A stretch of 64,000 nt of DNA from Salipiger pentaromativorans (lineage in GTDB: Bacteria; Pseudomonadota; Alphaproteobacteria; Rhodobacterales; Rhodobacteraceae), in the NCBI RefSeq assembly GCF_024721115.1, contig NZ_JAMDHK010000014.1, forward strand, positions 81,500-145,499. Reading direction: 5' to 3'. Position numbers and translations under genes: made by a program. The notes beneath the pieces were generated by a model that searched no databases, was not told the DNA's origin, and saw only the letters and a list, made by a program, of their open reading frames with translations. Of this stretch, positions 52,518 to 63,944 are shown piece after piece. How positions within the stretch are numbered: the stretch's first letter is position 1; each line of letters opens with the position of its first letter.

Positions 52518-53212
52518 CGCGGGAGGTCCTTCTGGTCTTGTCCGGCAGGGCCGTGGCTTTCGCCCACGGCGGCGCCGATGAACACGGTGGCGAGCACCGC
52601 AAAGATATAAGCCTGCACGGCTCCGGTCAGCAGATCCAGCGCCATCAGCGGGATCGGCACGAAAAGCCCGGCCAGCGACAGCACGATCCCCACCACGAAG
52701 ACCCCGCTCATCACATTGCCGAAAAGACGCACGATCAGCGAGAAGGTGCGGGTGATCTGCTCGACCACGTTGAGCGGGATCATCACCCAGGAGGGCTCGG
52801 CGAAGGTCGCCAGATAGCCGCCGAGCCCGCGCCCGGCGATGCCATAGGCGATGGTGGCGGCGAGCACGACCAGCGCCAGCGCCGCGTCGGTTTCCAGATG
52901 CGCGGTCGGCGGCTCGATGCCCGGGATCAGCGCCGACCAGTTGGCGATCAGCACGAAGAGAAAGATCGAGCCGATCAGCGCGCGGAACGGCGCCGGGTCG
53001 CGCTGCATCGTATCGCGGATCTGGCTGTCCACCGTGGTGACCAGCAGCTCCAGCACGGTTTGCAGCTTGCCGGGCGTCAGCGACAGGCGCCGGGTGGCCA
53101 GCGCGGCGAACAGACCGAGCGCCAGCATGATCGCCCAGGTGACCACCACCGGCGCGGTGATCGGGACGGGACCGAGGTGAAACAGCGGCTCGAGGCTCAG
53201 CGGGTTGTCCAT
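52514..53212 (-). CDS. atpB: N-ATPase subunit a
   Basis: The 232-residue membrane subunit makes the ion half-channels. Five to six helices are visible. The stator arginine lies in the segment TRTFSLIVRLFGNVMSG (about residues 150-166), in the position of the essential Arg of helix 5. The start overlaps the atpR stop by one base (TGATG). Confidence 0.93.
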   Translation of the reverse strand: MDNPLSLEPLFHLGPVPITAPVVVTWAIMLALGLFAALATRRLSLTPGKLQTVLELLVTTVDSQIRDTMQRDPAPFRALIGSIFLFVLIANWSALIPGIEPPTAHLETDAALALVVLAATIAYGIAGRGLGGYLATFAEPSWVMIPLNVVEQITRTFSLIVRLFGNVMSGVFVVGIVLSLAGLFVPIPLMALDLLTGAVQAYIFAVLATVFIGAAVGESHGPAGQDQKDLPR

Positions 53213-53499
53213 CAGCGGGCCTCGCGGGATTTGCGCAGGATGATCGCGCGGCCGAGCAGAACGCCGAGCGCGCCGCCCAGAAGCGGCGCGGCGCCGGCGG
53301 TGGCGAGCAGCACCAGAACGCCGATCAGCAGCGCGAAGCGGGCAAGCTGGAAGGCCAGCGCGCGGGCGGGGGCGGCGCCGGAGAGATACAGCGCGGTCAC
53401 CCGCCGCAGCGTGGCGAAATGCACCAGCCCCAGCGCCAGCCCGGCCATCAGGCCAAGCGCGGCGGGCAGCAGGGGCAGGTCGGCGAGTGCGGCGCTCAT
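53212..53499 (-). CDS. atpR: N-ATPase AtpR, small membrane protein
   Basis: The 95-residue protein has three membrane helices: LPAALGLMAGLALGLVHF near the start, then AFQLARFALLIGVLVLLATAG and LLGGALGVLLGRAII. AtpR is found only in N-ATPase operons and is thought to help form the rotor or regulate it. The ATG at 53499 overlaps the atpQ stop (ATGA); an earlier ATG at 53514 is possible. Confidence 0.88.
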   Translation of the reverse strand: MSAALADLPLLPAALGLMAGLALGLVHFATLRRVTALYLSGAAPARALAFQLARFALLIGVLVLLATAGAAPLLGGALGVLLGRAIILRKSREAR

Positions 53500-53767
53500 T
53501 GGCGGTGCATCCATTTCCAGGCGGCGTGCAGCCCGATGGCCGCGCCGATCATGATGGCGGGCGCGGTAAAGAACACGCCGGTTTCGAAATGCCGGTCCGC
53601 CAGCCGGCCCAGCACGACTCCCAGCAGCATCGGCACCACGATGGCCCAGCCGAGAATGCCGATCTGGCCCAGCCGCGTGCCGAGCGAGGGCTCGGGCGTT
53701 TCCTCGGCCAGCTTCTCTCGGGCCTGCGAGCGGCGGGCGGCCTCGGCGGTTTCGTCCGGAGTGCCGG

Positions 53768-53771
<4 letters not shown>
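53496..53771 (-). CDS. atpQ: N-ATPase AtpQ, AtpI-like
   Basis: The 91-residue protein has a charged N-terminal 35 residues (EPSLGTRLGQIGILGWA...), then two membrane helices with a conserved GRLADRHFETG between them. It is the N-ATPase counterpart of AtpI, which helps assemble the c ring. It overlaps atpC and atpR by four bases each. Confidence 0.88.
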
Positions 53772-55662
<1,891 letters not shown>

Positions 55663-55690
55663 TCACCTACTCCAAACTGTTGCCACGGGG

Positions 55691-55718
55691 ACTATACGCG
55701 CTTTTGCAGCAGGTTAAA
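55691..55718 (-). promoter_or_regulatory. promoter of the N-ATPase operon
   Basis: On the minus strand TTTAAC (55718-55713) and TATAGT (55696-55691) are 16 bases apart, which puts transcription start near 55684, about 25 bases before the atpD TTG. The stretch is visibly AT-richer than its surroundings. No other good promoter lies between here and the AraC gene. Confidence 0.5.
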
Positions 55719-56032
55719 CGACCCATATCAAATTGTGCCCGGGCAGTTCCGGTCCCCCCTGCCGCATGCCGGGCGCGGGGGGCGTTCGCGCTTTTGCGGG
55801 CCGGCGCAGCCCCCAGGGAGCAGGCGGCAGGGCGTTGTAAACCGGAGATTTTCGGCGTTTTCACGGCGTGCGATCCGTCGCGCGGGGCCTGGATCCCGCG
55901 TCGGGACACCGGGAAATCTCTTGCCGCAAGGGCCCGGATTCGGCAGTATGAGGCATCGCGCGGGCCGGGTCCTTGGGCATTCTGCCATTGCTCCGGGTGC
56001 GCGGAATGTCGCGGGATTGGGAGACTCTGGCG
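55719..56032. other. intergenic, nothing recognised
   Basis: These bases lie between the atpD promoter and the AraC-family gene. Several open frames exist on both strands, but none has a convincing start, ribosome-binding site or protein-like sequence. An in-frame extension of the AraC gene to 56006 falls within it. Confidence 0.4.
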
Positions 56033-57043
56033 ATGTTGCAGACGGCGCTCTTGGAGGATGGGCGCGGCGAGGAACTGCTGCGAGGCAAGCTCAACGACAC
56101 GCGTGAGTGGTCGGTTGTGAACGACTTCTGCAACCGGACCTACATGCCGCTGTCGACCCGGCCGCTGACGCGCGGGATGGATCCCGACGCGACCATCCGG
56201 ATGGTGAAGGTGGGCGGAATCACCTTCAGCCGCTTCTGTTTCGGAACGCCCACCCGCGCCGATGATTTCGATCCGGATTCGGGCAATATCATCGTGGTCA
56301 ACACGCTGCGTGGCAGCGTGCGCCACCCGCTCATCGGCAATGACGCGGTGGATACGCGCCCGGGCGACAGCTATGTGGTGGATTGCTCCCGCACCAATTA
56401 CTGGAACATCGCCGATGGCGGCGACCTTCAGCTCAATCTGACGATTCCCCACACGCTGATGGAGGAGACGGCCGCACGCTGGTACGGCTTTGTGCCCGGC
56501 GACGACCTCTGGCAGAAGCGGCTGATCTTCGGCGCGGGACAGTCGGCTTGGCTGTCGCTGCTCGACTATGCCACGCGCTCGCTCGATGCGCGGTTCGACG
56601 GGATCGGCAACCCGATCATCGAGCGGCGGATCGAAGAGACCCTGTGCCTGGAGCTGCTGCGTGGCTGGGCGGATACGGCGGGGCTCAACCTGGAGACCGG
56701 CGCCCGTGCCGCCGCGCCCCGCTATGTCCGCGAGGCCGAGCGCATGATGATCGAACGCGCCGTCGAGGCTCCGAGCATCACCGAGATCGCGGCGCAGCTC
56801 GGGGTGAGCGCGCGCAGCCTGTCCGAAGGGTTCCGCCGGTTCCGGGGCATCAGCCCGCATGAGTTCCTCAAGAGCCAGCGGCTCGACGGTCTGCGCCAGG
56901 CACTGCTGCGGGCCCGCCCCGGCGATACGGTGACCGCGCTCGCGGGCGCCCGGGGCTATGTCAATCTGGGGGCGATGACCGCGGCCTATCGCAAACGCTT
57001 TGGCGAAAGCCCGGCGCAGACGCTGCGCAGCGCACGCCGCTAA
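56033..57043 (+). CDS. AraC-family transcriptional regulator
   Basis: The 336-residue regulator has an N-terminal sensing half of AraC-binding-like type (about 25-200). A C-terminal pair of helix-turn-helix units follows (about 235-330: SITEIAAQLGVSARSLSEGFRRFRGISPHEFLKSQRLDGLRQAL, shown only for its position). ATG at 56033 is chosen, behind GGGAG; ATG at 56006 would add nine residues. Its targets are not evident: it is divergent from the N-ATPase operon and lies upstream of the alcohol dehydrogenase gene. Confidence 0.88.
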   Translation: MLQTALLEDGRGEELLRGKLNDTREWSVVNDFCNRTYMPLSTRPLTRGMDPDATIRMVKVGGITFSRFCFGTPTRADDFDPDSGNIIVVNTLRGSVRHPLIGNDAVDTRPGDSYVVDCSRTNYWNIADGGDLQLNLTIPHTLMEETAARWYGFVPGDDLWQKRLIFGAGQSAWLSLLDYATRSLDARFDGIGNPIIERRIEETLCLELLRGWADTAGLNLETGARAAAPRYVREAERMMIERAVEAPSITEIAAQLGVSARSLSEGFRRFRGISPHEFLKSQRLDGLRQALLRARPGDTVTALAGARGYVNLGAMTAAYRKRFGESPAQTLRSARR

Positions 57044-57281
57044 AACTGTTATGATATAACATTTCCACGGCATGTCACGTGGCCGGGCGGCGTTTGCTGC
57101 CCTGCGGCATGAGATTGCCTCCGGAATGGATCGCGGATTTCCGGTCCGGATCGGTTTGCGGTATGCCGTGGTCTACCCCTCTGGCCGCGCGCGGCTAGGC
57201 TCCATCGCGCCGGCAGGCGGTGCGGATGCACTGGACTTCCGGCAGAGCCAAAGAAGCCGCCAAAAGCCAAGGAGGAGACCT

Positions 57282-58319
57282 ATGAAAGCTCTCGTATATC
57301 AGGGACCGGGTGAGAAGACCTGGACCGACAAGGAAAAGCCGGAAATCCAGAAGCCGACCGACGTGATCGTCAAGCTGACCAAGACCACGATCTGCGGCAC
57401 CGATCTGCACATCCTGAAAGGCGACGTTCCGGCGGTCACGCCCGGCCGGACGCTGGGCCACGAAGGGGTCGGCGTGGTCGAGTCGGTCGGCGCCGCCGTA
57501 CAGAACTTCAAGCCCGGCGATGCGGTGCTGATCTCCTGCGTCACGTCCTGCGGGAAATGCGCCAACTGCAAGCGCCAGCTTTATGCGCATTGCTCGGATG
57601 GCGGGTGGATCCTGGGCCATCTGATCGACGGCACGCAGGCCGAATACGTTCGTATTCCGCATGGTGACAATTCGCTTTATCCGATCCCGGACGGGGCCGA
57701 CGAAGAGGCGCTTGTGATGCTGTCCGACATCATGCCCACCGGGCTGGAGATCGGCGTGCAATACGGCAACGTCAAACCCGGCGACACCGTCGCGATCATC
57801 GGCGCGGGGCCGGTGGGGATGTCGGTGCTGCTGACCGCGCAGTTCTATTCGCCCGGCAAGATCGTGATGATCGACATGGATCCGGCGCGGCTTGAGCTTG
57901 CCAAGCAGTTCGGCGCCACGGACACGATTCAGGTCGGTGCGGACGATCCGGTCGAGGTCATCATGGAGATGACCGGCGGGCTGGGTGTCGATGTGGCGAT
58001 CGAGGCGGTGGGCGTGCCCGCGACCTTCGATATCTGCCAGAAGATCGTGTCGGCGGGCGGCAACATCGCCAATGTCGGCGTGCACGGCACTTCGGTGGAG
58101 CTGCATATCGAGGAGCTCTGGATCAAGAACATCAATATCTCGATGGGTCTGGTCAGCACCAACACCACGCCGATGCTGCTGAAGACGCTGAACTCGGGCA
58201 AGGTCAACCCGGGCAAGCTCGTCACCCACCGCTTCAAGCTCGACGAGATCCTGGACGCCTATGAGGTCTTCGGGAATGCCGCGCGCGAGAAGGCGATGAA
58301 GGTGATCCTGACCGCCTGA
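57282..58319 (+). CDS. zinc-dependent alcohol dehydrogenase
   Basis: The 345-residue medium-chain dehydrogenase carries catalytic zinc ligands in TICGTDLH (Cys38) and GHEGVGVV (His60, Glu61), and the structural zinc set CGKCANCKRQLYAHC (about 90-104). It has the NAD(P) fold GAGPVGMS near 175-182. Similar to alcohol and formaldehyde-type dehydrogenases; the natural substrate is not known. The start is firm: GGAGGAGACCT precedes the ATG. Confidence 0.92.
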   Translation: MKALVYQGPGEKTWTDKEKPEIQKPTDVIVKLTKTTICGTDLHILKGDVPAVTPGRTLGHEGVGVVESVGAAVQNFKPGDAVLISCVTSCGKCANCKRQLYAHCSDGGWILGHLIDGTQAEYVRIPHGDNSLYPIPDGADEEALVMLSDIMPTGLEIGVQYGNVKPGDTVAIIGAGPVGMSVLLTAQFYSPGKIVMIDMDPARLELAKQFGATDTIQVGADDPVEVIMEMTGGLGVDVAIEAVGVPATFDICQKIVSAGGNIANVGVHGTSVELHIEELWIKNINISMGLVSTNTTPMLLKTLNSGKVNPGKLVTHRFKLDEILDAYEVFGNAAREKAMKVILTA

Positions 58320-58775
58320 CCGGCGGACGAAACCATGCGCATGCGCGGAGGCTTTTCGCGCATGTGCCGGGCCGCACAGACGCTGGGCCCACGGGATTGC
58401 CTCCGGTGCGCGGCCCCGCATCGCGCTTGCCCCCGCCGCCGGCGCTGCTGCCGCGCGGGAGGCCAGCTCTTCCAGGCGTTCGCCCGCCACGGGCTTGCCG
58501 ATGTCGCCTGCATGGGCCGCCCGCCAGTGCGCTCGAGGATCGCTACCGGGAGTTCGGGATGGCGGGCATCGCGCGGCGCAGGTCCCCCAGCGTGGTCCGC
58601 TCCCAGTGCCCGGACTGCCGGCTGCCAAGCGGGGCGCGATCCGGCAGAATGCCTTTCCCGACATAGCGATATGCATAAGAAGCGCCCCATTTGCCGATTT
58701 AGGCTTTCCGCGACGGGGGGCGTTTGGGTACTGACAGGGCCATCGCCACGAAAGTGACCGTGCCGGAGGAGGGAT
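58320..58775. other. 456-base stretch without recognised gene
   Basis: Open frames exist on both strands but all look like GC-driven noise: low complexity, no ribosome-binding site and no known motif. A minus-strand frame contains a HAGDIGKPVAGERLEEL stretch that faintly recalls the small DUF1127 proteins, but it has no clear start and is not called. The right part (58660-58700) is AT-richer and likely holds the mprF promoter. Confidence 0.4.
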
Positions 58776-61361
58776 ATGGCCCGACTGACGTTTCAATCTC
58801 TGCGCAGCGCGGCGCCGATCCTGCTGGGCGCCGGTCTCTTCGTTCTGGGGCTCTACGCGCTTTATCACCTGCTGAAACCGGTCAACCCGGCTGATGTGGC
58901 GGCTCAGATCCGGGCAACGCCGGTTATGACCCTCGGTGCCGCGCTGGCGGCGACGGCGGTCGGATATGTCGCGCTGGTCTTCTACGACTGGTTCGGGCTG
59001 CGCTTCATCGGGCGGACGCTCGACCGGGGGATCGTCGCGCTGGGCGGTTTTCTCGGCTATGCGTTCGGCAATACCATCGGTGTCAGCGTCATTTCCGGCG
59101 GCGCGGTGCGCTACCGGATCTATTCCGCCGCCGGGCTGAACGGCTTCGAGGTGGCGGCGGTGTCGGGCTATATCGCGATTGCGCTGGGCACCGGCCTCAC
59201 GCTGGTCGGGGTGGCCGCGCTGGCCGTGCATCCCGGCGCCGTCGGCGCCTATCTGCCCTATGCGCCGGGCACCATCCAGCTTGTCGCCGGCGCGATCACG
59301 GCGCTGTCCGTGGCGCTGATCGGCTGGATGTCGGCCACGCAAAGCAGCCTGACCCTCCGGGGGCACAGGTTGCGCCTGCCGCCGCCCGCCGATCTTGCCG
59401 GGCAGCTCGGGGTGACCCTGGCCGACATCGCCGCCGCCTCCTTTGCGCTTTGGGTGCTTCTGCCCGAGGGCAAGCCCGATTACGCCACCTTCGTGGCGGT
59501 CTATGCCGCCGCGACCATGGTCGGGGTGCTCAGCCATGTGCCCGGCGGGATCGGCGTGTTCGAGACGGTGGTGATCGGTACGCTGCCGGCCGCGGTGCCC
59601 GTGGGCGATGCCGCGGCGGCGCTGCTGCTCTTCCGGCTGGTCTATTATCTCGTGCCCTTCGCGCTTGCCTTCCTGCTGGTCGCGCTGAACGAGGCGCGGC
59701 TGGCCAGCGGCCACGGCGCGCGCCTTCTGGCGCGCATGCCGGCGATCCAGCCGGCGCTTGCGACATTGCACGGAGTCTCGCCCGGGCTCGTGGCGGCGGT
59801 CGCCTTCGGCTTCGGTGTCTATCTGCTGCTTGTCACGATGCTGCCGGCGGTGCGCGCGGATGCCATCGCCGAGGGCGACCTGATCGGTGTGCTGCTGCTG
59901 GAGGGCGGCACCATCGCCGCCGCCGTCGCCGGTGTCACGCTTTTGATCGTGTCGCACGGGCTGGCGCGCCGGGTCTCCTCGGCGTGGTGGTTTGCCATGG
60001 GGGCGCTGCTTGCCGGGGCCGTCGCCTCGGCGCTCAGCGATTTCGGGCTCGAAAACGCGGCGGTCCTCTGCGCCGGCGCGCTGGCGCTTTTGCCGTTCCG
60101 CAAGGCGTTCGATCGGCCGGGTCGGCTGACCGAGGGGGTGTTCGAACCGCGCTGGTTCGTGACGGTCATCGCCGCCGCAGTCGCCGCCGCCGCGTTTTTC
60201 TTCTTCGTGCACAAGGCCGTGCCCTATTCCAACGACCTGTGGTCGGAGTTCTCGCCAAGTTCGAACACGCCGCGCGCGCTGCGGGCGGGGATGGCGGCGA
60301 CGGCGCTGCTGTTCTTCTTCGGGATCCATCTGCTGACCCGTCCGATCCGCCGCAAACCGCCCCGTGAGTCCGATGCGGACACGCGGGCCCGTGTGGCGGC
60401 GATCTGCGCCGAGGCCGACGATCCGCAAGCCTGGCTGAGCCAGACCGGCGACAAGCGCTTTCTGCTGTCCGAGTCCGGCACGGCGTTTCTGATGTATGCG
60501 GTTCGCGGAACCTCCTGGATCGCGCTCGGCGATCCGGTGGGCGATCCGGCTGCTTTCGAGGGGCTGCTGTGGTCCTTCGCCGACCAAGCGGCCAAGGCCA
60601 ACGGGCGCCCGGTTTTCTACGAGGTGAGCGGGCGCAATCTCGCGCTTTGGGTCGAACTGGGGCTGACGCTGCACAAGATCGGCGAGGAAGCCGTTGTCCG
60701 CCTGCCGGAGTTCAGCCTCGCCGGCGGACGGTTCAAGACCATGCGCGCGGCGCTGAACAAGCGCAAGCGGGACGGCTATGACTGCGTGCTGCTCTCGCCG
60801 CCGCATGCAGCGGCGCTGATCGCGGAGCTGCGCGCGATCTCGGATGTCTGGCTGGGCGGCAAGACCGGGCGCGAGAAGGGGTTTTCCGTCGGGCGTTTCG
60901 ATCCGGACTATCTGGCGCGTTTCGACATCGCCGTGGTGCGCAAGGAGGGCCGCATCGTTGCTTTCGCCAACATCCTGACCGCCTCAGGCGGGCGGCAGGT
61001 CGCCGTCGATCTGATGCGCTATCTGCCCGAGGAGGCCTCGGGGCTGATGGAATACATGTTCCTGAGCCTGATCGAGCATTACAAGGCGCAGGGTGCCGAG
61101 GCGTTCAGCCTGGGAACCGCGCCGCTGTCGGGTCTGTCGGAACGCTCGGTCGCGCGGTCCTGGAACCGGTTCGGGCGGCTGCTCTATCGCCATGGCGGCG
61201 CGTTCTATAATTTCGAGGGGCTCCGCGCCTTCAAGCAGAAATTCCAGCCCGAGTGGCGCCCGCGCTATCTGGCGCTGCCGCCGAATGTCTCGCCCATGCG
61301 CGCGATGGGCGATGTGGCGTTGCTCATCGCGGGAACCGCGCGCGGGCTGATCGCAAAGTGA
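58776..61361 (+). CDS. mprF: bifunctional phosphatidylglycerol lysyltransferase/flippase MprF
   Basis: MprF adds an amino acid (Lys or Ala) from tRNA to phosphatidylglycerol and flips the product to the outer leaflet, lowering the negative surface charge. The 861-residue protein has about 14 membrane helices in the first 515 residues, with FLGYAFGNTIGVSVISGGAVRYR and LSHVPGGIGVFETV as flippase-family segments. A cytoplasmic DUF2156 synthase domain runs from about 530 to 850 (FEVSGRNLALWVELG type segment, then KRDGYDCVLL). The length is normal. Confidence 0.95.
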   Translation: MARLTFQSLRSAAPILLGAGLFVLGLYALYHLLKPVNPADVAAQIRATPVMTLGAALAATAVGYVALVFYDWFGLRFIGRTLDRGIVALGGFLGYAFGNTIGVSVISGGAVRYRIYSAAGLNGFEVAAVSGYIAIALGTGLTLVGVAALAVHPGAVGAYLPYAPGTIQLVAGAITALSVALIGWMSATQSSLTLRGHRLRLPPPADLAGQLGVTLADIAAASFALWVLLPEGKPDYATFVAVYAAATMVGVLSHVPGGIGVFETVVIGTLPAAVPVGDAAAALLLFRLVYYLVPFALAFLLVALNEARLASGHGARLLARMPAIQPALATLHGVSPGLVAAVAFGFGVYLLLVTMLPAVRADAIAEGDLIGVLLLEGGTIAAAVAGVTLLIVSHGLARRVSSAWWFAMGALLAGAVASALSDFGLENAAVLCAGALALLPFRKAFDRPGRLTEGVFEPRWFVTVIAAAVAAAAFFFFVHKAVPYSNDLWSEFSPSSNTPRALRAGMAATALLFFFGIHLLTRPIRRKPPRESDADTRARVAAICAEADDPQAWLSQTGDKRFLLSESGTAFLMYAVRGTSWIALGDPVGDPAAFEGLLWSFADQAAKANGRPVFYEVSGRNLALWVELGLTLHKIGEEAVVRLPEFSLAGGRFKTMRAALNKRKRDGYDCVLLSPPHAAALIAELRAISDVWLGGKTGREKGFSVGRFDPDYLARFDIAVVRKEGRIVAFANILTASGGRQVAVDLMRYLPEEASGLMEYMFLSLIEHYKAQGAEAFSLGTAPLSGLSERSVARSWNRFGRLLYRHGGAFYNFEGLRAFKQKFQPEWRPRYLALPPNVSPMRAMGDVALLIAGTARGLIAK

Positions 61362-61481
61362 GTCCATGACCGCTTCCCGGCGCCGCGCCCGGCCTCCGGC
61401 GATCTGCCCGCAGCGCTGCGTTGCGCAGATATGCCCGGCGGGACCCGAAACGCCCCCCGCCTTTGTCGAGGATGTGCGTGC

Positions 61482-62330
61482 CTATTCGGCGCCGGGGTTC
61501 AGGAGCGCCCGGCGGAACGCGGGTTCGCTCAGCACCACCTCGCCGGCGCCCAGCGCCTTGGCGTGGCGGAGCGCGCGGGCGGTGAGGGTCTGGGCGGTCT
61601 CCACCGCCTGAGGCAGAGCGCGGCCCTGTCCCAGCCCGGCCATGATGAGCCCGGCAAAGAGATCGCCGGTGCCCGGCAGCGCGATGGGCAGGTGTTCGGT
61701 CGGGTGGCGGCTGGTGCCTTTGGGTCCGAGGATGACGCTTTCGATATGGCCTTGGGGCGTGTCGTCCAGCGCGCAGCCGGTGGCGACAAGATGCGCGTTT
61801 GGCGCGATGTGCAGGGCCTCCCGCGCGGTTTCGAGATCGTCCAGCCTGCGGATCTCTTGGCCGGTCAGCCAGGTCAGCTCGAACGGGTTGGGAGTGGCGA
61901 GATCGGCCAGCGGCAGCAGCCGCTCGCGCATCACGCCGGCGATGGCCTCGGGCACGTAGAGCCCGGGGCCATCGTCGCCCATCACCGGATCGCAGAGATA
62001 GGTGAGTGCGGGGTTCGCCGCCTTCGCCTCGGCGACGAAATCGGCGACCATCTCGGCCACGTCGAGCGAGCCGATATAGCCGGTCAGGATGAAATCCGCC
62101 CGCTCGGGCAGCCCGCGTTCGCGGGCGCCTTGCAGCAGGTCGGAAAAGAATTCCGGCGGCAGGGCGCGGCCGCGCAGGGTGGGGTAATCGGGCGTGTTCG
62201 AGAACACCACGGTCGGGATCGCCGCCACCTCCAGCCCCGCCGCCTGCATCGGAAAGAGCGCGGCGGAATTGCCCACATGGCCAAAGACCACCTGGCTCTG
62301 GATCGAGATCACAAAGGGAGGAGGGGTCAT
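61482..62330 (-). CDS. pdxY: pyridoxal kinase
   Basis: The 282-residue ribokinase-fold kinase phosphorylates pyridoxal. It shows VISIQSQVVFGHVGNSAALFPMQ at the start (given only by its ends: SQVVFGHVGN, the substrate lid), CDPVMGDDG near 111-119 and LPGTGDLFAGLI near 219-230, with the catalytic Asp in TGD. The ATG at 62330 overlaps the stop of the MOSC gene by four bases. Confidence 0.95.
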   Translation of the reverse strand: MTPPPFVISIQSQVVFGHVGNSAALFPMQAAGLEVAAIPTVVFSNTPDYPTLRGRALPPEFFSDLLQGARERGLPERADFILTGYIGSLDVAEMVADFVAEAKAANPALTYLCDPVMGDDGPGLYVPEAIAGVMRERLLPLADLATPNPFELTWLTGQEIRRLDDLETAREALHIAPNAHLVATGCALDDTPQGHIESVILGPKGTSRHPTEHLPIALPGTGDLFAGLIMAGLGQGRALPQAVETAQTLTARALRHAKALGAGEVVLSEPAFRRALLNPGAE

Positions 62331-62926
62331 GCCGTGCCGTCCAGTCTCTTGCTCCAGTCCTCGACCCGGCGGCTTTCGAGCCGCCGGACCGCGTATTTGC
62401 GCCAGCCCTCGGCCAGCACGTCGAGCGCGGCGATGCCCTCCAGCTCGGCGAGGTTCAGCCGGTCGACGTAAAGCGCGTGCCAGAGCCGGTGCAATGTCCA
62501 TTCCGGGGCCACCCGGTCGAGGCGTTGCAGCCGGTCGCCCGGGGCCACGGTGCCCGGTTCCAGTACACGGTAATACCAGCCGGTGCGTCCGCTCTGCTGC
62601 ACGCGCCGCGACATGTCGGGCAGGCCGAAGCGCTTGTTGAGCTTCCAGCAGGGCTGCCGCCCCTGCGAGACCTGCACCATCGCGCTCCCCAGCCGGAAGG
62701 TATCGCCCACCGCGACGCTGCGCTCGGTCAGCCCCGAGGCCGAGATATTCTCGCCGAACCCGCCGGGCGCGGCAAGCGGGGGCAGGGGCCCCAGCTCGGC
62801 CCGCCAGTCGGGGTAATGGTCGAGGGGATAGTGGTGCACCGCCTTTTCGACGCCGCCATGCACCCGCCGGTCGGCCTGCTCGTCAACCTCGAACCCCTCG
62901 GGGCCGAGTGCCAGGGGGCGGTCCAC
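62327..62926 (-). CDS. MOSC-domain protein, YiiM-like
   Basis: The protein (199 residues from GTG at 62926) has the MOSC beta-barrel of YiiM, which binds a molybdenum cofactor and reduces N-hydroxylated compounds. The key GRQPCWKLN segment near residue 93 has the cysteine expected for cofactor binding. The domain really begins some 20 codons earlier in the same frame (LLTGRAAPLTG, then IVKTPVDRP), but no ATG, GTG or TTG occurs there. The only nearby ATG (63015) is one base out of phase. Either GTG 62926 is used or a frameshift has damaged the start. Confidence 0.75.
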   Translation of the reverse strand: MDRPLALGPEGFEVDEQADRRVHGGVEKAVHHYPLDHYPDWRAELGPLPPLAAPGGFGENISASGLTERSVAVGDTFRLGSAMVQVSQGRQPCWKLNKRFGLPDMSRRVQQSGRTGWYYRVLEPGTVAPGDRLQRLDRVAPEWTLHRLWHALYVDRLNLAELEGIAALDVLAEGWRKYAVRRLESRRVEDWSKRLDGTA

Positions 62927-63233
62927 CGGCGTCTTGACGATGCCGCTTTGCGCCTCGCTGCCGGTCAGGGGGGCGGCGCGGCCGGTCAGGAGGGTGATGG
63001 GAGAGAGTCGTCATCGGGGCCTCGGGCGTTTGCCGCCTGTCTGGCAGGAGAGCGGCCCGTGGGGAAGATCTCTTGGAAAAGAAAATGCACGCCCGAACGG
63101 TGTGGCGTCTGGCCGGGCGCGCGACGCGCTGACCCGCTTCACCGAATCCTACAGCTTTTCGGCCAGTTCGAAAATGGCGTCGATTTCCACGGGACTCTGG
63201 CGTGACGGAGAGGCGACGCCGACGGCCGACTGT
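62927..63233. other. junction between MOSC gene and integrase remnant
   Basis: The stretch contains the possible lost 5' end of the MOSC gene (63015 back to 62927) and a minus-strand tail VEIDAIFELAEKL ending at a TAG near 63160. That looks like the C terminus of some truncated gene. No complete gene is visible. Confidence 0.35.
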
Positions 63234-63944
63234 GAACAACCGAGAAATGCCTTCGTGGCGCAGATCGTGAAAATGCAAATCCTCGATCCGGAGCAGCTTG
63301 CAGGCGCGGGTGAGTTTGGCCGTGATCGCGTCCGGGGAGTAGGGGAAGATCTCAGCTCTACGCTCGGGCATACTGTCGATGATCCGAATGGCCTCCTCGG
63401 TTAAGTCGCCCCAGGTATCGTTGCCGAGCTTCTCGCCGGGATGCTTCATGTCACGGACCAGAATGCGCTTGTACTCCTTCTGCAAGTTATCCCAGGTGAG
63501 GCGGGTGATCCCTGCGTGTCGGCGCGTCGAGAAGAGAGCGAAAACAATCACCTTGTGCATGGGCATGGTGTGAGGGGTTCTCTGGCGCCGATCAATGAAA
63601 TGAGCCAGCAGCCGGTCGAGTTTATCAAGGGTGGGTCTGGCCTGCTGCCGGTTCCGTTGCGCGGAACGGGAGATGATCCCCGATCGGCGCGCGACGGTGA
63701 TCGCGTCTCTCATCTCCCGGTCATCTAGGCGGAAGGCCCACATCGGTCGTGCTATTGCGAATATGGAGGCGAGATGGCTCGCGTAGTTCCCGACGGTTTG
63801 CGGTTGTCCGGGCAGAGACTGAAGGAACTCGATGATATCCTTCGACTTGATGGTGGAGCAGCGCAGATCGGCGATTGGGTAGGTTGATATGGTCCTAAGA
63901 ACTTGTGCCTTAGGGTCAGGACTTCGGTAACGGGTCTCTCTTAG
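63234..63944 (-). pseudogene. broken tyrosine-recombinase integrase
   Basis: A minus-strand frame gives the core-binding and most of the catalytic domain of a phage-type integrase: TVGNYASHLASIFAIARP, TRRHAGITRLTWDNL (box I Arg), and HDLRHEGISRLF (box II His and Arg). It lacks the C-terminal part with the catalytic Tyr. After HDLRHEGISRLF the frame turns to Arg-rich nonsense, so it is truncated or frameshifted. No ATG stands at the 5' end of the open frame (open back to the TGA at 63945-63947); the first ATG is at 63743. It is the scar of a second mobile element. Confidence 0.75.

Noticed and set aside
57195..60806. very long minus-strand open frame (over 1200 codons)
   Set aside because: It lies opposite the alcohol dehydrogenase and mprF genes, is made of Arg/Gly/His-rich low-complexity sequence and has no family match; it is a GC-driven shadow.
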